Source of the DNA: RGIG1993 sp964564225
Lineage (GTDB): Bacteria; Bacillota; Clostridia; Oscillospirales; CAG-272
DNA: 34,133 nucleotides
Reading direction: 5' to 3'
Assembly (NCBI GenBank): GCA_964564225.1
Contig: CAZMAF010000012.1
Location: forward strand, 1 to 34,133
In this document: positions 6,959 through 14,841 of the stretch, piece after piece
Layout of the letters: each line of letters opens with the position of its first letter
Numbering within the stretch: the stretch's first letter is position 1
Notes under the pieces: generated by a model
Told to the model about the DNA's origin: nothing
Seen by the model: the letters and a program-made list of their open reading frames with translations, nothing else
The model's database searches: none
Translations under genes and position numbers: made by a program

Positions 6959-8968
6959 TTATTCTGCGGTTTCTTCGCCCTCGGAAGCCTCAGTTTCAGC
7001 TTCTTCCTCATCAACGAGGAGCGCACGAATCGAAAGGCTTACCTTTTTCTTTTCGTTATCGATACCGATAATCTTAGCATCTACAACCTGACCGATCGAA
7101 AGATGCTCAGCGGGATTGCCGATCTTCTTATCGGCGATCTGTGAGATGTGGATAAGACCGTCAACGTCTGCAACGATCTCGGCAAACGCACCGAAGGGCG
7201 TAAGTCCGACGATAGTCACCTTAGCAACGTCACCCTCGCTGTAATTGGTCGTAAAGATGGTCCAAGGGTTGGTTTCTTCGGTCTTGCAGCCAAGAGAAAT
7301 TCTCTTTTTATCCTTATCGAAGCTCTTAACGAATACCGAAAGCTTATCGCCAACAGCAACAACCTCTGCGGGATTCTTGATTCTCGACCAGGAAAGCTCA
7401 GAGACGTGAACCATACCGTCAACACCGCCAAGATCAACGAAAGCGCCGTAAGAGGTGAGACTCTTAACCGTACCCTCAAACTTCTGACCTTCCTCGATAT
7501 TTGCCCAGAATGCTTCCTGCGCTTCCTTACGGCGAGCCTTCAGAACGGTCTTGATCGAGCCGACGGCACGGTTCTTCTGCTCGTCAATATCAATGATAGT
7601 GAACTGCTGAGTCGTGCCGACAAGCGTCGTATAGTCGCCGTCCTTGGCAATACCTGTCTGCGATGCGGGAATGAAAACCTTGCTGAAGCCAACAGAAATG
7701 ACAACGCCACCCTTGACGGCATCGGTAACCTTGCCCTCAAGAACAGTGCCTTCCTGAGCGGCAGCCATAATCTTCTTCCACTCGGACATTCTTTCGATTT
7801 TCTTTCTGGAAAGACCGACGACACCTTCGATGTCGCTCACTCTTACCACGAATGCTTCAATCTCGTCGCCAACCTTGAATACAGGCTTACCGGTTTCGGG
7901 ATTGATCGGCATTTCTTCAGCGCTGAGAATGCCCGTACCCTTCGTGGAAAGGTCCACGTGGATCTCGGTGCTGCTGATCGAGGTGATCACACCCGTTACA
8001 ATGTCTCCTGTATTTAAAGTTTTAAGAGAGCTTTCAAGCAATTCCGCGAAATTTTCTTCTTCTCTGATTTCTTTGATTTCGCTCATTTTTTGTTTTACCT
8101 CCTCAATTATATACCTCGGTGTCGATGCACCTGCGGTTATTCCGATTAGACCAAAGCGCGAAAAGTCTGCCGTAAGCTCCGATGCATCCTCGCACAGCGT
8201 TGCGCTCGGATTCACCGCTCTGACTGTTTCATATAAGCTTTTCGTGTTGGCGCTGGTGCGACCGCCGACCACAATCACGTGATCGCATTCACGGGCAAGT
8301 CCAATTGCCTCGCTCTGCCTGTTTTCAGTCACACTGCATATTGTATCAAATATTTTTCCATTTGTACAGACCTTTTTGAAAAAAAGTTGAATTTTTTTCC
8401 AAAGTTTTGTGCTTTTGGTGGTCTGTGCAACGATAACGACAGGAAATTCCCGATTGACGATACCCAAATTCAACAAATTTTCCGCTTCTCCGACGCTTCT
8501 GATGCAAAACGCAGGACCTCGCGCATAGCTCACGATCCCCCTGACCTCGGGATGCTCCTCATCGCCGAAAACAATAAGCGGAACTGTCTCCGCCGTTTCA
8601 TTTTCCGCAAAGCGATGAATTTTCTCAACGAAAGGACAAGTCATATCATGCAGATGAAAGTGGGAATTATCCCGTGCAATGTCCGAAAGCGAGTCAAAAA
8701 GCGATTTTTCGATACCGTGCGCACGGATAACGATATGCACGGTGCGATTCTCATCAGCGCTCATTGCCAAAGGCAACGCTTCGTCAACGCCGATCGCCAG
8801 CGCGCCGCGCTCGGCAAAAGAATTCACAACACTGCGATTGTGGATCAGCTCTCCGAGCGTGTAGAAAACCTCACCCTCCCCTTTTTTTTTCAAAAGGCTG
8901 TCAAGATAATCAACGGCCCGCTTTACGCCGAAGCAAAAGCCGGCAAGAGAAGCAACGCGAACGGTCAT
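6959..8968 (-). CDS. ispH-rpsA: Fused IspH (HMBPP reductase) and ribosomal protein S1
   Basis: 669-aa two-part protein. Residues 1-~290 are IspH/LytB, the [4Fe-4S] enzyme that makes IPP and DMAPP in the last step of the MEP isoprenoid pathway; the three cluster cysteines are present (Cys12 in 'GFCFGVKRAV', Cys111 in 'MTCPFV', Cys211 in 'TICSVTENRQ'), as is the 'EEHPEV' motif. Residues ~319-648 hold four S1 RNA-binding OB-folds (about 319-388, 406-473, 494-562, 577-648), ending in an acidic tail. Such fusions are known in Clostridia. Start ATG 8968 overlaps the cmk stop by 4 bp (ATGA). At the junction a very strong GAGGAGGT sits 10 nt before Met295, so a free S1 protein may also be made. It is the last gene of the HI0933-cmk-ispH operon. 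Confidence 0.93.
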   Translation of the reverse strand: MTVRVASLAGFCFGVKRAVDYLDSLLKKKGEGEVFYTLGELIHNRSVVNSFAERGALAIGVDEALPLAMSADENRTVHIVIRAHGIEKSLFDSLSDIARDNSHFHLHDMTCPFVEKIHRFAENETAETVPLIVFGDEEHPEVRGIVSYARGPAFCIRSVGEAENLLNLGIVNREFPVVIVAQTTKSTKLWKKIQLFFKKVCTNGKIFDTICSVTENRQSEAIGLARECDHVIVVGGRTSANTKSLYETVRAVNPSATLCEDASELTADFSRFGLIGITAGASTPRYIIEEVKQKMSEIKEIREEENFAELLESSLKTLNTGDIVTGVITSISSTEIHVDLSTKGTGILSAEEMPINPETGKPVFKVGDEIEAFVVRVSDIEGVVGLSRKKIERMSEWKKIMAAAQEGTVLEGKVTDAVKGGVVISVGFSKVFIPASQTGIAKDGDYTTLVGTTQQFTIIDIDEQKNRAVGSIKTVLKARRKEAQEAFWANIEEGQKFEGTVKSLTSYGAFVDLGGVDGMVHVSELSWSRIKNPAEVVAVGDKLSVFVKSFDKDKKRISLGCKTEETNPWTIFTTNYSEGDVAKVTIVGLTPFGAFAEIVADVDGLIHISQIADKKIGNPAEHLSIGQVVDAKIIGIDNEKKKVSLSIRALLVDEEEAETEASEGEETAE
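8097..8104 (-). promoter_or_regulatory. Internal Shine-Dalgarno before Met295 of the IspH-S1 fusion
   Basis: The minus strand reads GAGGAGGT, 10 nt before an in-frame ATG (8084-8086) exactly between the IspH and S1 parts. It could start a separate ~375-residue S1 protein. Confidence 0.55.
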
Positions 8969-9633
8969 ACGGGAATACGCGATGAAATGATCGCCATCGC
9001 CGCATCCACCGTTTCCTCGAAGGTGAGAAGCGAATTGTCAAGATGTATAGCATCTTCGGCAGGAACGGCGGGCGCAATCTTGCGCGTCGAATCCTGTTTA
9101 TCGCGCGCAATCATATCGGCAAGCACTTCCTCATAACTCGTTTTAATTCCCTTCTCATAAAGTTCCTTCACGCGGCGTTCGGCGCGCGTTTCAAAAGAAG
9201 ACACGAGAAATATCTTAACGTCGGCATTCGGAAGAATGACCGTGCCGATGTCGCGACCATCCATAATGACCGAATTTTTTTCGGCAATATTCCGTTGCGT
9301 GTCGAGCAAAAAAGCGCGCACCTCGGAAATTTTCGATACGTTGGATGCCTGCATTGATGCCTCAGGCGTGCGGATGCGATCTCCGACGTCCTCACCGTTC
9401 AGGATCACGGTCTGCGTACCGTTTTCATACGCAAGCGAAAGCGTGATTTCAGGAAGAAGCTTCACGACCTCCTCGGCAATCGCCGTATCCGCGCCTTGAG
9501 AAGCAGCATAATAACCGATCGTACGGTAGAGCGCTCCCGTATCCACATAAATAAAACCGAGCTTTTTTGCAAGTGCCTTGGCAAGTGAACTTTTTCCCGC
9601 TCCCGAAGGCCCGTCAATGGCAATCTGATACAT
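8965..9633 (-). CDS. cmk: Cytidylate kinase
   Basis: 222-aa (d)CMP kinase, which makes CDP and dCDP from CMP/dCMP with ATP. From the chosen start the protein opens 'MYQIAIDGPSGAGKSSLAKA' with the P-loop, followed by 'FIYVDTGALYR' (CMP site), 'VIMDGRDIGTVILP' and 'RRVKELYEKG'. The lid-like 'ARDKQDSTRKIAPAVPAEDA' and 'LDNSLLTFEE' segments typical of Cmk come last. The reading frame stays open to a TTG at 9654, but ATG 9633 has an aaaggat site at 9641-9647 and leaves a 14-bp gap to the upstream gene. It overlaps ispH by 4 bp, so translation is coupled. The HI0933-cmk-ispH/rpsA order is a familiar clostridial arrangement. Confidence 0.95.
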   Translation of the reverse strand: MYQIAIDGPSGAGKSSLAKALAKKLGFIYVDTGALYRTIGYYAASQGADTAIAEEVVKLLPEITLSLAYENGTQTVILNGEDVGDRIRTPEASMQASNVSKISEVRAFLLDTQRNIAEKNSVIMDGRDIGTVILPNADVKIFLVSSFETRAERRVKELYEKGIKTSYEEVLADMIARDKQDSTRKIAPAVPAEDAIHLDNSLLTFEETVDAAMAIISSRIPV

Positions 9634-9647
9634 AACATTTATCCTTT

Positions 9648-10889
9648 TCACCAAATAATATCTGAAGCACCCTCTGCCGCAAGTCGCGCGGTGGAGAAAG
9701 CGATCTGCAAATTAAATCCGCCGGTGTACGCATCAACATCAAGAACTTCACCGGCAAAAAACAGTCCCGGAACGATCTTCGATTCCATCGTTTTCGGATT
9801 GACCTCGCGCACGTCTACGCCGCCCGCCGTCACAATCGCCTCGTCAAGCGGTCGGGTACGCCGTACCGTCAGGGTAAAATGCTTCAGGACAAAAATCATA
9901 CGGCGGCGCTCCTCCTTCGTGATCTCGTTGACCTTTTTATAAGGAGGAATACCGACAAGACGCACAAAAGGATCAATCAGCTTTTTGGGCAGAAGATCGC
10001 CGAGCGCATTGTCAAAATTACGATTGGGATATTTAGAAAAATCCGAAAGCAGCCGTTTGTCAAGCGTTACCTCGTCAAGCGCGGGCTTCAGATCAATCGA
10101 AACGGTATACTTTTTCCTGCCGATGTCGTTAAGATGCGCCGACATGGAAAGCACCGTCGGACCGCTGATACCGAAATGCGTAAACAGCAGCTCTCCAAAA
10201 TCATCGAAAACAACCCTACCGTTTTCATCGAGCGCCGAGACCGACACGTTACGAAGCGAAAGTCCCTGCAAAGTGCGGCAAATACCCTCCTCACACTCGA
10301 GCGGCACGAGAGAAGCAAAAAGCGGCGTTACGGTATGTCCGAAAGATGCGGCAAAACCGTAGCCATCGCCGGTCGAACCGGTCTTCGGATAACTTTTTCC
10401 GCCCGTTGCGATAATCACCGCATCAAAAAAAACCGAACGCTCCGCGGTAACAACGAGAAAACCCTCGCCCGTCTTCACGATATTCTGCACACGGGCAAAA
10501 ACCGTCCTGACTCCGTTTGTATCAAGGTAGCGGCGAAGTGCCATCACAATATCGGCGCTTTGATCCGATGCGGGAAAAACACGATTGCCGCGTTCCACCT
10601 TCAAAGCCACGCCGTTAGCTTCAAAAAAAGCCATCGTATCTTCCGGTCCGAAACGGCTGAGTGCGGTATACAGAAACCGGGGATTCCGCATCACGTTACT
10701 TATAAATGTAGGAATGTCTGAGGCGTTAGTGACGTTACAGCGCCCCTTGCCCGTAATCAAAAGCTTTGCACCGGTCTTCCGATTACGCTCGTAAAGCGTT
10801 ACGGCAGCGCCAAGCTCAGCAAGATATCCTGCCGCCATCATACCGGCAGCGCCACCGCCAATAACGGCAACACGTCTTGCTCCTGTCAC
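9648..10889 (-). CDS. HI0933/YhiN-family FAD-dependent oxidoreductase
   Basis: 413-aa flavoprotein of the HI0933 (BaiN/RdsA-like) family. It starts with the FAD dinucleotide motif 'RRVAVIGGGAAGMMAA', then 'LLITGKGRCNVTN', a signature of the family, and ends with 'GLFFAGEVLDVDAYTGGFNLQIAFSTARLAAEG', the C-terminal FAD-closing motif. The substrate is not known for most members. The start is placed at GTG 10889, which follows 'aaagga' by 9 nt. An upstream in-frame ATG (10916) would lie only a few bases from the predicted transcription start, and a further upstream start (10955) lies inside the -35 box, so both are unlikely. First gene of the operon with cmk and ispH-rpsA. Confidence 0.9.
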   Translation of the reverse strand: MTGARRVAVIGGGAAGMMAAGYLAELGAAVTLYERNRKTGAKLLITGKGRCNVTNASDIPTFISNVMRNPRFLYTALSRFGPEDTMAFFEANGVALKVERGNRVFPASDQSADIVMALRRYLDTNGVRTVFARVQNIVKTGEGFLVVTAERSVFFDAVIIATGGKSYPKTGSTGDGYGFAASFGHTVTPLFASLVPLECEEGICRTLQGLSLRNVSVSALDENGRVVFDDFGELLFTHFGISGPTVLSMSAHLNDIGRKKYTVSIDLKPALDEVTLDKRLLSDFSKYPNRNFDNALGDLLPKKLIDPFVRLVGIPPYKKVNEITKEERRRMIFVLKHFTLTVRRTRPLDEAIVTAGGVDVREVNPKTMESKIVPGLFFAGEVLDVDAYTGGFNLQIAFSTARLAAEGASDIIW

Positions 10890-10926
10890 GAAAGCACATC
10901 CTTTCCCATTTTGCATGATTTTATAT

Positions 10927-10955
10927 ATTATAAAAGGAAAGCACCTGTTTGTCAA
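10927..10955 (-). promoter_or_regulatory. Perfect consensus sigma-A promoter of the HI0933-cmk-ispH/rpsA operon
   Basis: Minus strand TTGACA (10950-10955), 17 bp, TATAAT (10927-10932): an exact consensus match, fitting strong expression of an operon ending in ribosomal protein S1. Confidence 0.9.
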
Positions 10956-11014
10956 GAGACTTATAAATTTTTATCAAAAAGTTTACAACTCCCCTTTTCT
11001 TATAAGATTTTTTA

Positions 11015-11023
11015 TGCTATACT
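11015..11023 (+). promoter_or_regulatory. Extended -10 promoter for the AI-2E permease gene
   Basis: TGCTATACT (TG-n-TATACT) with no good -35 at 17 bp; it lies 66 bp before the start codon and is divergent from the consensus promoter at 10927-10955. Confidence 0.5.
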
Positions 11024-11089
11024 ATCCTCGTGCATAGGTATAGCCTCTTTTTCATATACTGTCCCTACTCCACTCGCCGAGGTGTCCCA

Positions 11090-12133
11090 ATGCCCAAAAC
11101 CGTTTTGGAACGAGCAACTTCGTTTTTTATCAGACTTTTCTTTTTTGCAGCGATTTTTCTATCCTTCCGCCTGCTGTTTCCCTTTTATCTTGCCTTTTTC
11201 ACGGTAGCTCTCGTATCGTTTGCCGCCAACCGACTGCAAGGATATACCCGTCTTTCACCCAAAGCGCTTCGTCTCATCCTGCTCGGCGTGAGTATCGCGC
11301 TCATCTTCTGCCTTACCACGTCTGCCGTCCGTACCGTTTTGCGCGAAAGCGAGGGCTTTCTTTCTTCGCTCTACGACACCGTCACAACGGTAGCGCGCGC
11401 CGTTTTGCGCTTTATCGAACGTGTCAAAAGCCGTTTTCATCTCGGTGAGCTGATATCGGAGGAACAACTGTCAGAGGCATTATCAGAGATATTTACAAGT
11501 ATAACGTCATCCCTTTCCGCCCGCCTGGCCGCATTTGCCGCATCCTTCGTCAAAGCACTGCCTCGCTTTCTCATTGCCACTGTTGCTTATCTGTTTTCAA
11601 CCGTCTATATCGCGCTCGATTATGAAAACGTGACGGCGCATCTTGGAAAAATCATCCCCAAAAGCGTAAAACCTACCCTGAAAACGCTGAAAAACGCATC
11701 ACTTTCTCTCTTGAAACACACCCTTCGGGCGTACGGAATTTTATTTCTCATCACGTTTGCCATCGTTACCGTCGCCTTCTTTTTGCTGAAAATTGATTAT
11801 CCGATCTGGTGGGCGCTTCTCACCGCGGGACTCGATGCATTGCCCGCAATTGGCATCGGCATCGTTTTGATCCCGTGGGGAATCGGTCTTCTCGCAGCGA
11901 AGCGCACCGTACAAGGCATTCTGATGCTGTGCCTCTATCTCGGCATCACGCTGCTCCGTCAAGCACTCGAACCGCGCATTCTCGGGCGCGAGCTCGGCGT
12001 ACCGCCCCTCGTTTCCCTTGTGGCACTTTATCTCGGATTTAAACTTTTCGGCGGATGGGGACTCCTCTTTTCCCCCGTCCTCGCGGTACTGATCACCCGC
12101 TTCGTCTTCAAAAAACAGGAAGTAATCTTATAA
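11090..12133 (+). CDS. AI-2E family transporter (possibly YtvI-like)
   Basis: 347-aa multi-pass membrane protein of the AI-2 exporter superfamily. It shows N-terminal helices ('FFIRLFFFAAIFLSFRLLFPFYLAFF'), a soluble segment around residues 95-140, then more helices, with the family's conserved 'PIWWALLTAGLDALPAIGIGIVLIPWG' and 'LLRQALEPRILGRELGVPPLVSL' stretches near the C-terminus. Members include AI-2 exporters, Na+/H+ antiporters and the Bacillus sporulation protein YtvI. In a spore-former the last is plausible, but the substrate cannot be read from sequence. Start ATG 11090 follows gaggtg (11079-11084); upstream in-frame ATG 11030 has no binding site. A small lipoprotein gene follows 25 bp downstream and is probably co-transcribed. 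Confidence 0.85.
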   Translation: MPKTVLERATSFFIRLFFFAAIFLSFRLLFPFYLAFFTVALVSFAANRLQGYTRLSPKALRLILLGVSIALIFCLTTSAVRTVLRESEGFLSSLYDTVTTVARAVLRFIERVKSRFHLGELISEEQLSEALSEIFTSITSSLSARLAAFAASFVKALPRFLIATVAYLFSTVYIALDYENVTAHLGKIIPKSVKPTLKTLKNASLSLLKHTLRAYGILFLITFAIVTVAFFLLKIDYPIWWALLTAGLDALPAIGIGIVLIPWGIGLLAAKRTVQGILMLCLYLGITLLRQALEPRILGRELGVPPLVSLVALYLGFKLFGGWGLLFSPVLAVLITRFVFKKQEVIL

Positions 12134-12158
12134 ACAGCTTGATAAAGGAAGTCTTAAC

Positions 12159-12443
12159 ATGAAAAAATGCTGTCTTTTCCTATTACTTTTCGCTACACTG
12201 TTCGCGCCTGTTGGTTGCGAAAAACCCGAAAGCACCATTGAATTATCCCCCTACGTGCAACCGTCGGTTGACAAAACGGGGCTTATCGTTAACGTTTCGA
12301 CTCAAAAGATCCATTTTGATCACGAATGCCGTCACGTGAAAGCGGCAAAGGAAACGAATCTGCGCTATACCGTGCATACGACCGATGCCGTCAATACCCT
12401 CTTTTCCATGGACTATACCCTTTGCGATACCTGCACCGGATAA
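12159..12443 (+). CDS. Small lipoprotein with His/Cys putative metal-binding motif
   Basis: 94-aa lipoprotein. A short signal peptide ends in the lipobox 'PVGC' (Cys20), so the mature protein is about 75 residues on the outer face of the membrane. It then has 'QKIHFDHECRHV' and, at the very C-terminus, 'LCDTC'. The spacing (strand, H-x3-C, ~30 residues, C-x2-C) resembles small Ada-like zinc-binding modules seen at the ends of secreted nucleases and lipoproteins. That assignment is inference; no enzyme domain is present. A clear aaagga site precedes ATG 12159. It follows the AI-2E-family gene by 25 bp, so it may be a partner of that permease or simply share its transcript. Confidence 0.7.
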   Translation: MKKCCLFLLLFATLFAPVGCEKPESTIELSPYVQPSVDKTGLIVNVSTQKIHFDHECRHVKAAKETNLRYTVHTTDAVNTLFSMDYTLCDTCTG

Positions 12444-12445
12444 AT

Positions 12446-12481
12446 ACAATATCCCGACCGTCGTACAAGTCGGGATATTGT
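12446..12481. terminator. Bidirectional terminator
   Basis: 12-bp perfect stem (12446-12457 with 12470-12481), loop of 12 nt, between the convergent lipoprotein gene and the gene ending at 12481, whose stop codon the stem touches. Confidence 0.8.
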
Positions 12482-13125
12482 TATTCCATATCAAACAGCG
12501 CGATTTCCGAAAGCTTTTCAAGCGCTTTGTGCAAAAGCATGATCTCATTTCGTACAATGATGTCGGGCGCATTCAGTATACATACCCTCACGAGCCTCAC
12601 CGCGCGGCTGAACACACTCGCATACGCCGCGCGAACCGGATCATTCAAAAACGCCTCTTTTTCCATCGTCAGTGCCATAACGGTCTTACAGTCTACGCGA
12701 ACAGCCGAGATCACAGAATCCTCACGCAAGGTGAGTCCGTCAAGATAGCAATCGCAAAGATAACGGAGGGCAGACACACCGCGCAGTCCCTCTCCGGTCA
12801 CCGATTTCAGAATCAGATCGTCACGAAAAACCGCCGTCGGCACGTTTGGGATTTCAGCGCCCTTTACGGCAATGGCGCTCACACCGCGGCAAAGCGAAGC
12901 AAAAAGCTCCCTTTCCATGCCGAGAGCCACGGCAAAACGGGCATCCCTGAGATAAATCCGCGGTGACACAAGGAGAAGCGGCAAGGACAAACAATACGTC
13001 TCATTTTCCTCATAAGAAAGCTCCGGAAGCTTGCCGGTATACTTTTCGGGATACAGCATATTTTCAAAATAAGGATAAAGATCAATTCCCTCGGCATCAC
13101 GCAAAAATAACTTCAGTTTTTCCAC
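12481..13125 (-). CDS. Conserved-looking protein of unknown function
   Basis: 214-aa protein that I do not recognise. It is probably cytoplasmic: no signal peptide or membrane helix is evident. The N-terminal third has 'EGIDLYPYFENMLYPEKY'; a central hydrophobic part reads 'YCLSLPLLLVSPRIYLRDARFAVALG'; the C-terminal half looks alpha-helical ('RAAYASVFSRAVRLVRVCIL', 'LHKALEKLSEIALFD'). Five cysteines are scattered without a metal-site pattern. The start is set at GTG 13125, which follows an 'aggggtg' site; an upstream in-frame ATG at 13185 falls inside the -35 box of the promoter and cannot be used. It is preceded co-directionally by the DUF11 gene but has its own promoter, so it is probably monocistronic. 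Confidence 0.6.
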   Translation of the reverse strand: MEKLKLFLRDAEGIDLYPYFENMLYPEKYTGKLPELSYEENETYCLSLPLLLVSPRIYLRDARFAVALGMERELFASLCRGVSAIAVKGAEIPNVPTAVFRDDLILKSVTGEGLRGVSALRYLCDCYLDGLTLREDSVISAVRVDCKTVMALTMEKEAFLNDPVRAAYASVFSRAVRLVRVCILNAPDIIVRNEIMLLHKALEKLSEIALFDME

Positions 13126-13156
13126 GTTTCCCACCCCTTCGTATTTCTCTGCCCTT

Positions 13157-13185
13157 ATGATAGCACAGAAAGACAAGAAGGTCAA
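13157..13185 (-). promoter_or_regulatory. Sigma-A promoter of the unknown gene at 12481-13125
   Basis: Minus strand TTGACC (13180-13185), 17 bp, TATCAT (13157-13162); leader about 25 nt. Confidence 0.65.
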
Positions 13186-13210
13186 GAAAAAACGTCAGAT
13201 TTCCGATGAA

Positions 13211-14056
13211 TCAGATCGTACCCGAAACCGTCAGTACCGTTCTACCGGGAATTACGGTATAACTGCCGTCCTCATTTTGTTCAAAGGTAGCGGCGGGAAC
13301 GGTAATCACGCCCTGAACCGTCATAAAAGCACCCGTGTCCTCGTTATAGGTGTAGCCCGCGCCCTCCTCAAGCGTCACGCCGTCAAGCGTCACGGAAACA
13401 ATGGCAAGAACGGGATCAAATATATCGCTGACAACAACATCGTCGGTAACGACTGCCTCGGCATTGCCGCTGTTTTCAACAATGAAGGTATAGGTGATCG
13501 CGCCATCCTCGCCGACCTGTACGGGAGACAGCGATTTGATGATACTCAGGGAAGGCGCAGACTCTGCCGTTACAGTCTCACTTGCCGTAACGGTATCCGA
13601 AACAGTACCGCTTACCGTAACGGTATTGGTAACCGTGCTGCCCTCGGCAAGAGGCGCGAACGCCGTAATATCCGCCTCGTATACGATCGTTGCATCAGCC
13701 CCCGCAGGAAGCGAAATGCCGCTGACCGTCAAGGGCGGTCCTGCCGTTACGTCGGGAGTCGCCTGTAAAACACCGTCAACAAAATAAGCAATCGAACCCT
13801 CCGTAAAAGCAAGCGGATAAACAGTATTACCGTTAACGGTATAACCGCCGAGATCGTCGGTCAGAGTCAGATTGGTAAGAGAGGCGCCGCTGTTGATAAG
13901 CGTAAGAATATACACAAGGCGCGAAGTCGAGGAGTAGGTGTCAACGAGCGCCGTCTTTGTCAAAGTCAGCGTTTCGTTTACCGTGCCCGTCACGGTGTTG
14001 GATACGGTCGTGCCTCCGCTGTACGTCAGGGTGGCACGGTTGGTAAATGTTGCCAT
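13211..14056 (-). CDS. DUF11 repeat protein, possible spore-surface or structural protein
   Basis: 281-aa, Thr/Val/Gly-rich, acidic, all-beta protein with two or more DUF11-type immunoglobulin-like modules: the first around residues 30-150 ('TLTLTKTALVDTYSS', 'YILTLINSGASLTNLTLTDD'), the second around 165-281 ('SIIKSLSPVQVGEDGAITYT', 'VENSGNAEAVVTDDVVVSD'). It contains no Cys, Trp or His. There is no signal peptide, lipobox or membrane helix, although DUF11 modules usually sit in surface proteins. It starts 'MATFTNRATLTYSGG' after a good aaggag site (14067-14072). The upstream region lacks a sigma-A -35 but has a sigma-E/K-like promoter, so assembly onto the spore from the mother-cell cytoplasm would explain the missing signal. 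That role is inference. Confidence 0.7.
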   Translation of the reverse strand: MATFTNRATLTYSGGTTVSNTVTGTVNETLTLTKTALVDTYSSTSRLVYILTLINSGASLTNLTLTDDLGGYTVNGNTVYPLAFTEGSIAYFVDGVLQATPDVTAGPPLTVSGISLPAGADATIVYEADITAFAPLAEGSTVTNTVTVSGTVSDTVTASETVTAESAPSLSIIKSLSPVQVGEDGAITYTFIVENSGNAEAVVTDDVVVSDIFDPVLAIVSVTLDGVTLEEGAGYTYNEDTGAFMTVQGVITVPAATFEQNEDGSYTVIPGRTVLTVSGTI

Positions 14057-14101
14057 TGGTTCAGATCTCCTTTCATATTTGGGGTATTTTGCCCTACTGA
14101 C

Positions 14102-14128
14102 AGTATATGCTTCGCCTTATGAATATGC
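14102..14128 (-). promoter_or_regulatory. Possible mother-cell (sigma-E/K-like) promoter of the DUF11 gene
   Basis: Minus strand GCATATT (14122-14128) and CATATACT (14102-14109), 12 bp apart. Both boxes resemble sigma-E consensus elements, though the spacing is shorter than the usual ~14. No TTGACA-like box lies 17 bp upstream of TATACT. Confidence 0.35.
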
Positions 14129-14130
14129 CC

Positions 14131-14159
14131 TTGACTTTTTTAATGGATTTTGTTATACT
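14131..14159 (+). promoter_or_regulatory. Sigma-A promoter of the histidine phosphatase gene
   Basis: TTGACT (14131-14136), 17 bp, TATACT (14154-14159), 28 bp before the ATG; adjacent to and divergent from the DUF11 promoter. Confidence 0.75.
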
Positions 14160-14187
14160 GTACCCGTACGATACGGAGGTAACCGCT

Positions 14188-14841
14188 ATGCATATTTTTC
14201 TCATCCGACACGGCGAGTCACGCGCCAATACCGGCGAAAACAACGAAAAACGTCTGCCCGACCATCTCGTCAGTCTGACCGGACGCGGCCGCGAGCAAGC
14301 AAGAATAAACGGAAAATTCCTCGCCGACTACTGCAAAGAAAAAGGCGTCGACCTTTCCCGCGCGCGCATCTGGCGCAGTCCTTTTTTAAGAACGCGCGAG
14401 ACGTCGGAAGAATTTAACCGCTACCTGAATATCGGTGATATCCGCGAGGATATTACCCTCATCGAACAGCAATACGGTCTGTTCGACTGCCTGCCGCTTG
14501 AAGAAAAGCTCAGAAAATACCCCGACGAATGCGCCGAATATCAACGCCAGATCGACAATTACGGCAAATTCTACGCACGCCTCCCTTTAGGCGAAAGTCC
14601 CTTCGACGTTGCTATCCGCATTCATCAGTTTATGGGTACAATCTACCGCGATTTTGAAAAAAGCGGCATTGATACCCTTTTTGTTTTTACCCACGGTACG
14701 ACGCTGCGCACCTTTTTGCTCCGTTGGTTTCACTATTCACCCGAATGGTATCATGAAGAACCCAATCCCAAAAACTGCTATATCCGCGAGATTATCGACA
14801 ACCGCGACCTCGGCTATATCAACACGCATATTACGGTATAA
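14188..14841 (+). CDS. Histidine phosphatase (phosphoglycerate mutase-like)
   Basis: 217-aa member of the histidine phosphatase superfamily, branch 1. The catalytic 'LIRHGES' loop is at the very N-terminus (His8 is the phosphorylated nucleophile), 'IWRSPFLRTRETSE' supplies the phosphate-binding Arg, and 'FTHGTTLRTFL' the second catalytic His. The protein is cytoplasmic. Spacing and length fit broad-specificity phosphatases rather than glycolytic dPGM, which is about 250 residues; the substrate is unknown. Start ATG 14188 follows ggaggt (14175-14180) and its own promoter; an in-frame upstream ATG (14107) precedes that promoter. The stop codon's last base is the first base of the MITE-like element, so the element inserted exactly at or just after the gene's end. 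Confidence 0.9.
   Translation: MHIFLIRHGESRANTGENNEKRLPDHLVSLTGRGREQARINGKFLADYCKEKGVDLSRARIWRSPFLRTRETSEEFNRYLNIGDIREDITLIEQQYGLFDCLPLEEKLRKYPDECAEYQRQIDNYGKFYARLPLGESPFDVAIRIHQFMGTIYRDFEKSGIDTLFVFTHGTTLRTFLLRWFHYSPEWYHEEPNPKNCYIREIIDNRDLGYINTHITV

Noticed and set aside
9634..9654. TTG 9654 as the cmk start
   Set aside because: It would overlap the previous gene and lacks a binding site; ATG 9633 has one and matches the usual Cmk N-terminus.
14121..14145. Similarity of 'atgcccttgactttttt' upstream of the histidine phosphatase to the MITE hairpin arm
   Set aside because: The match is short and is explained by the -35 box TTGACT and a T-run; the terminal repeats of the element are absent there.
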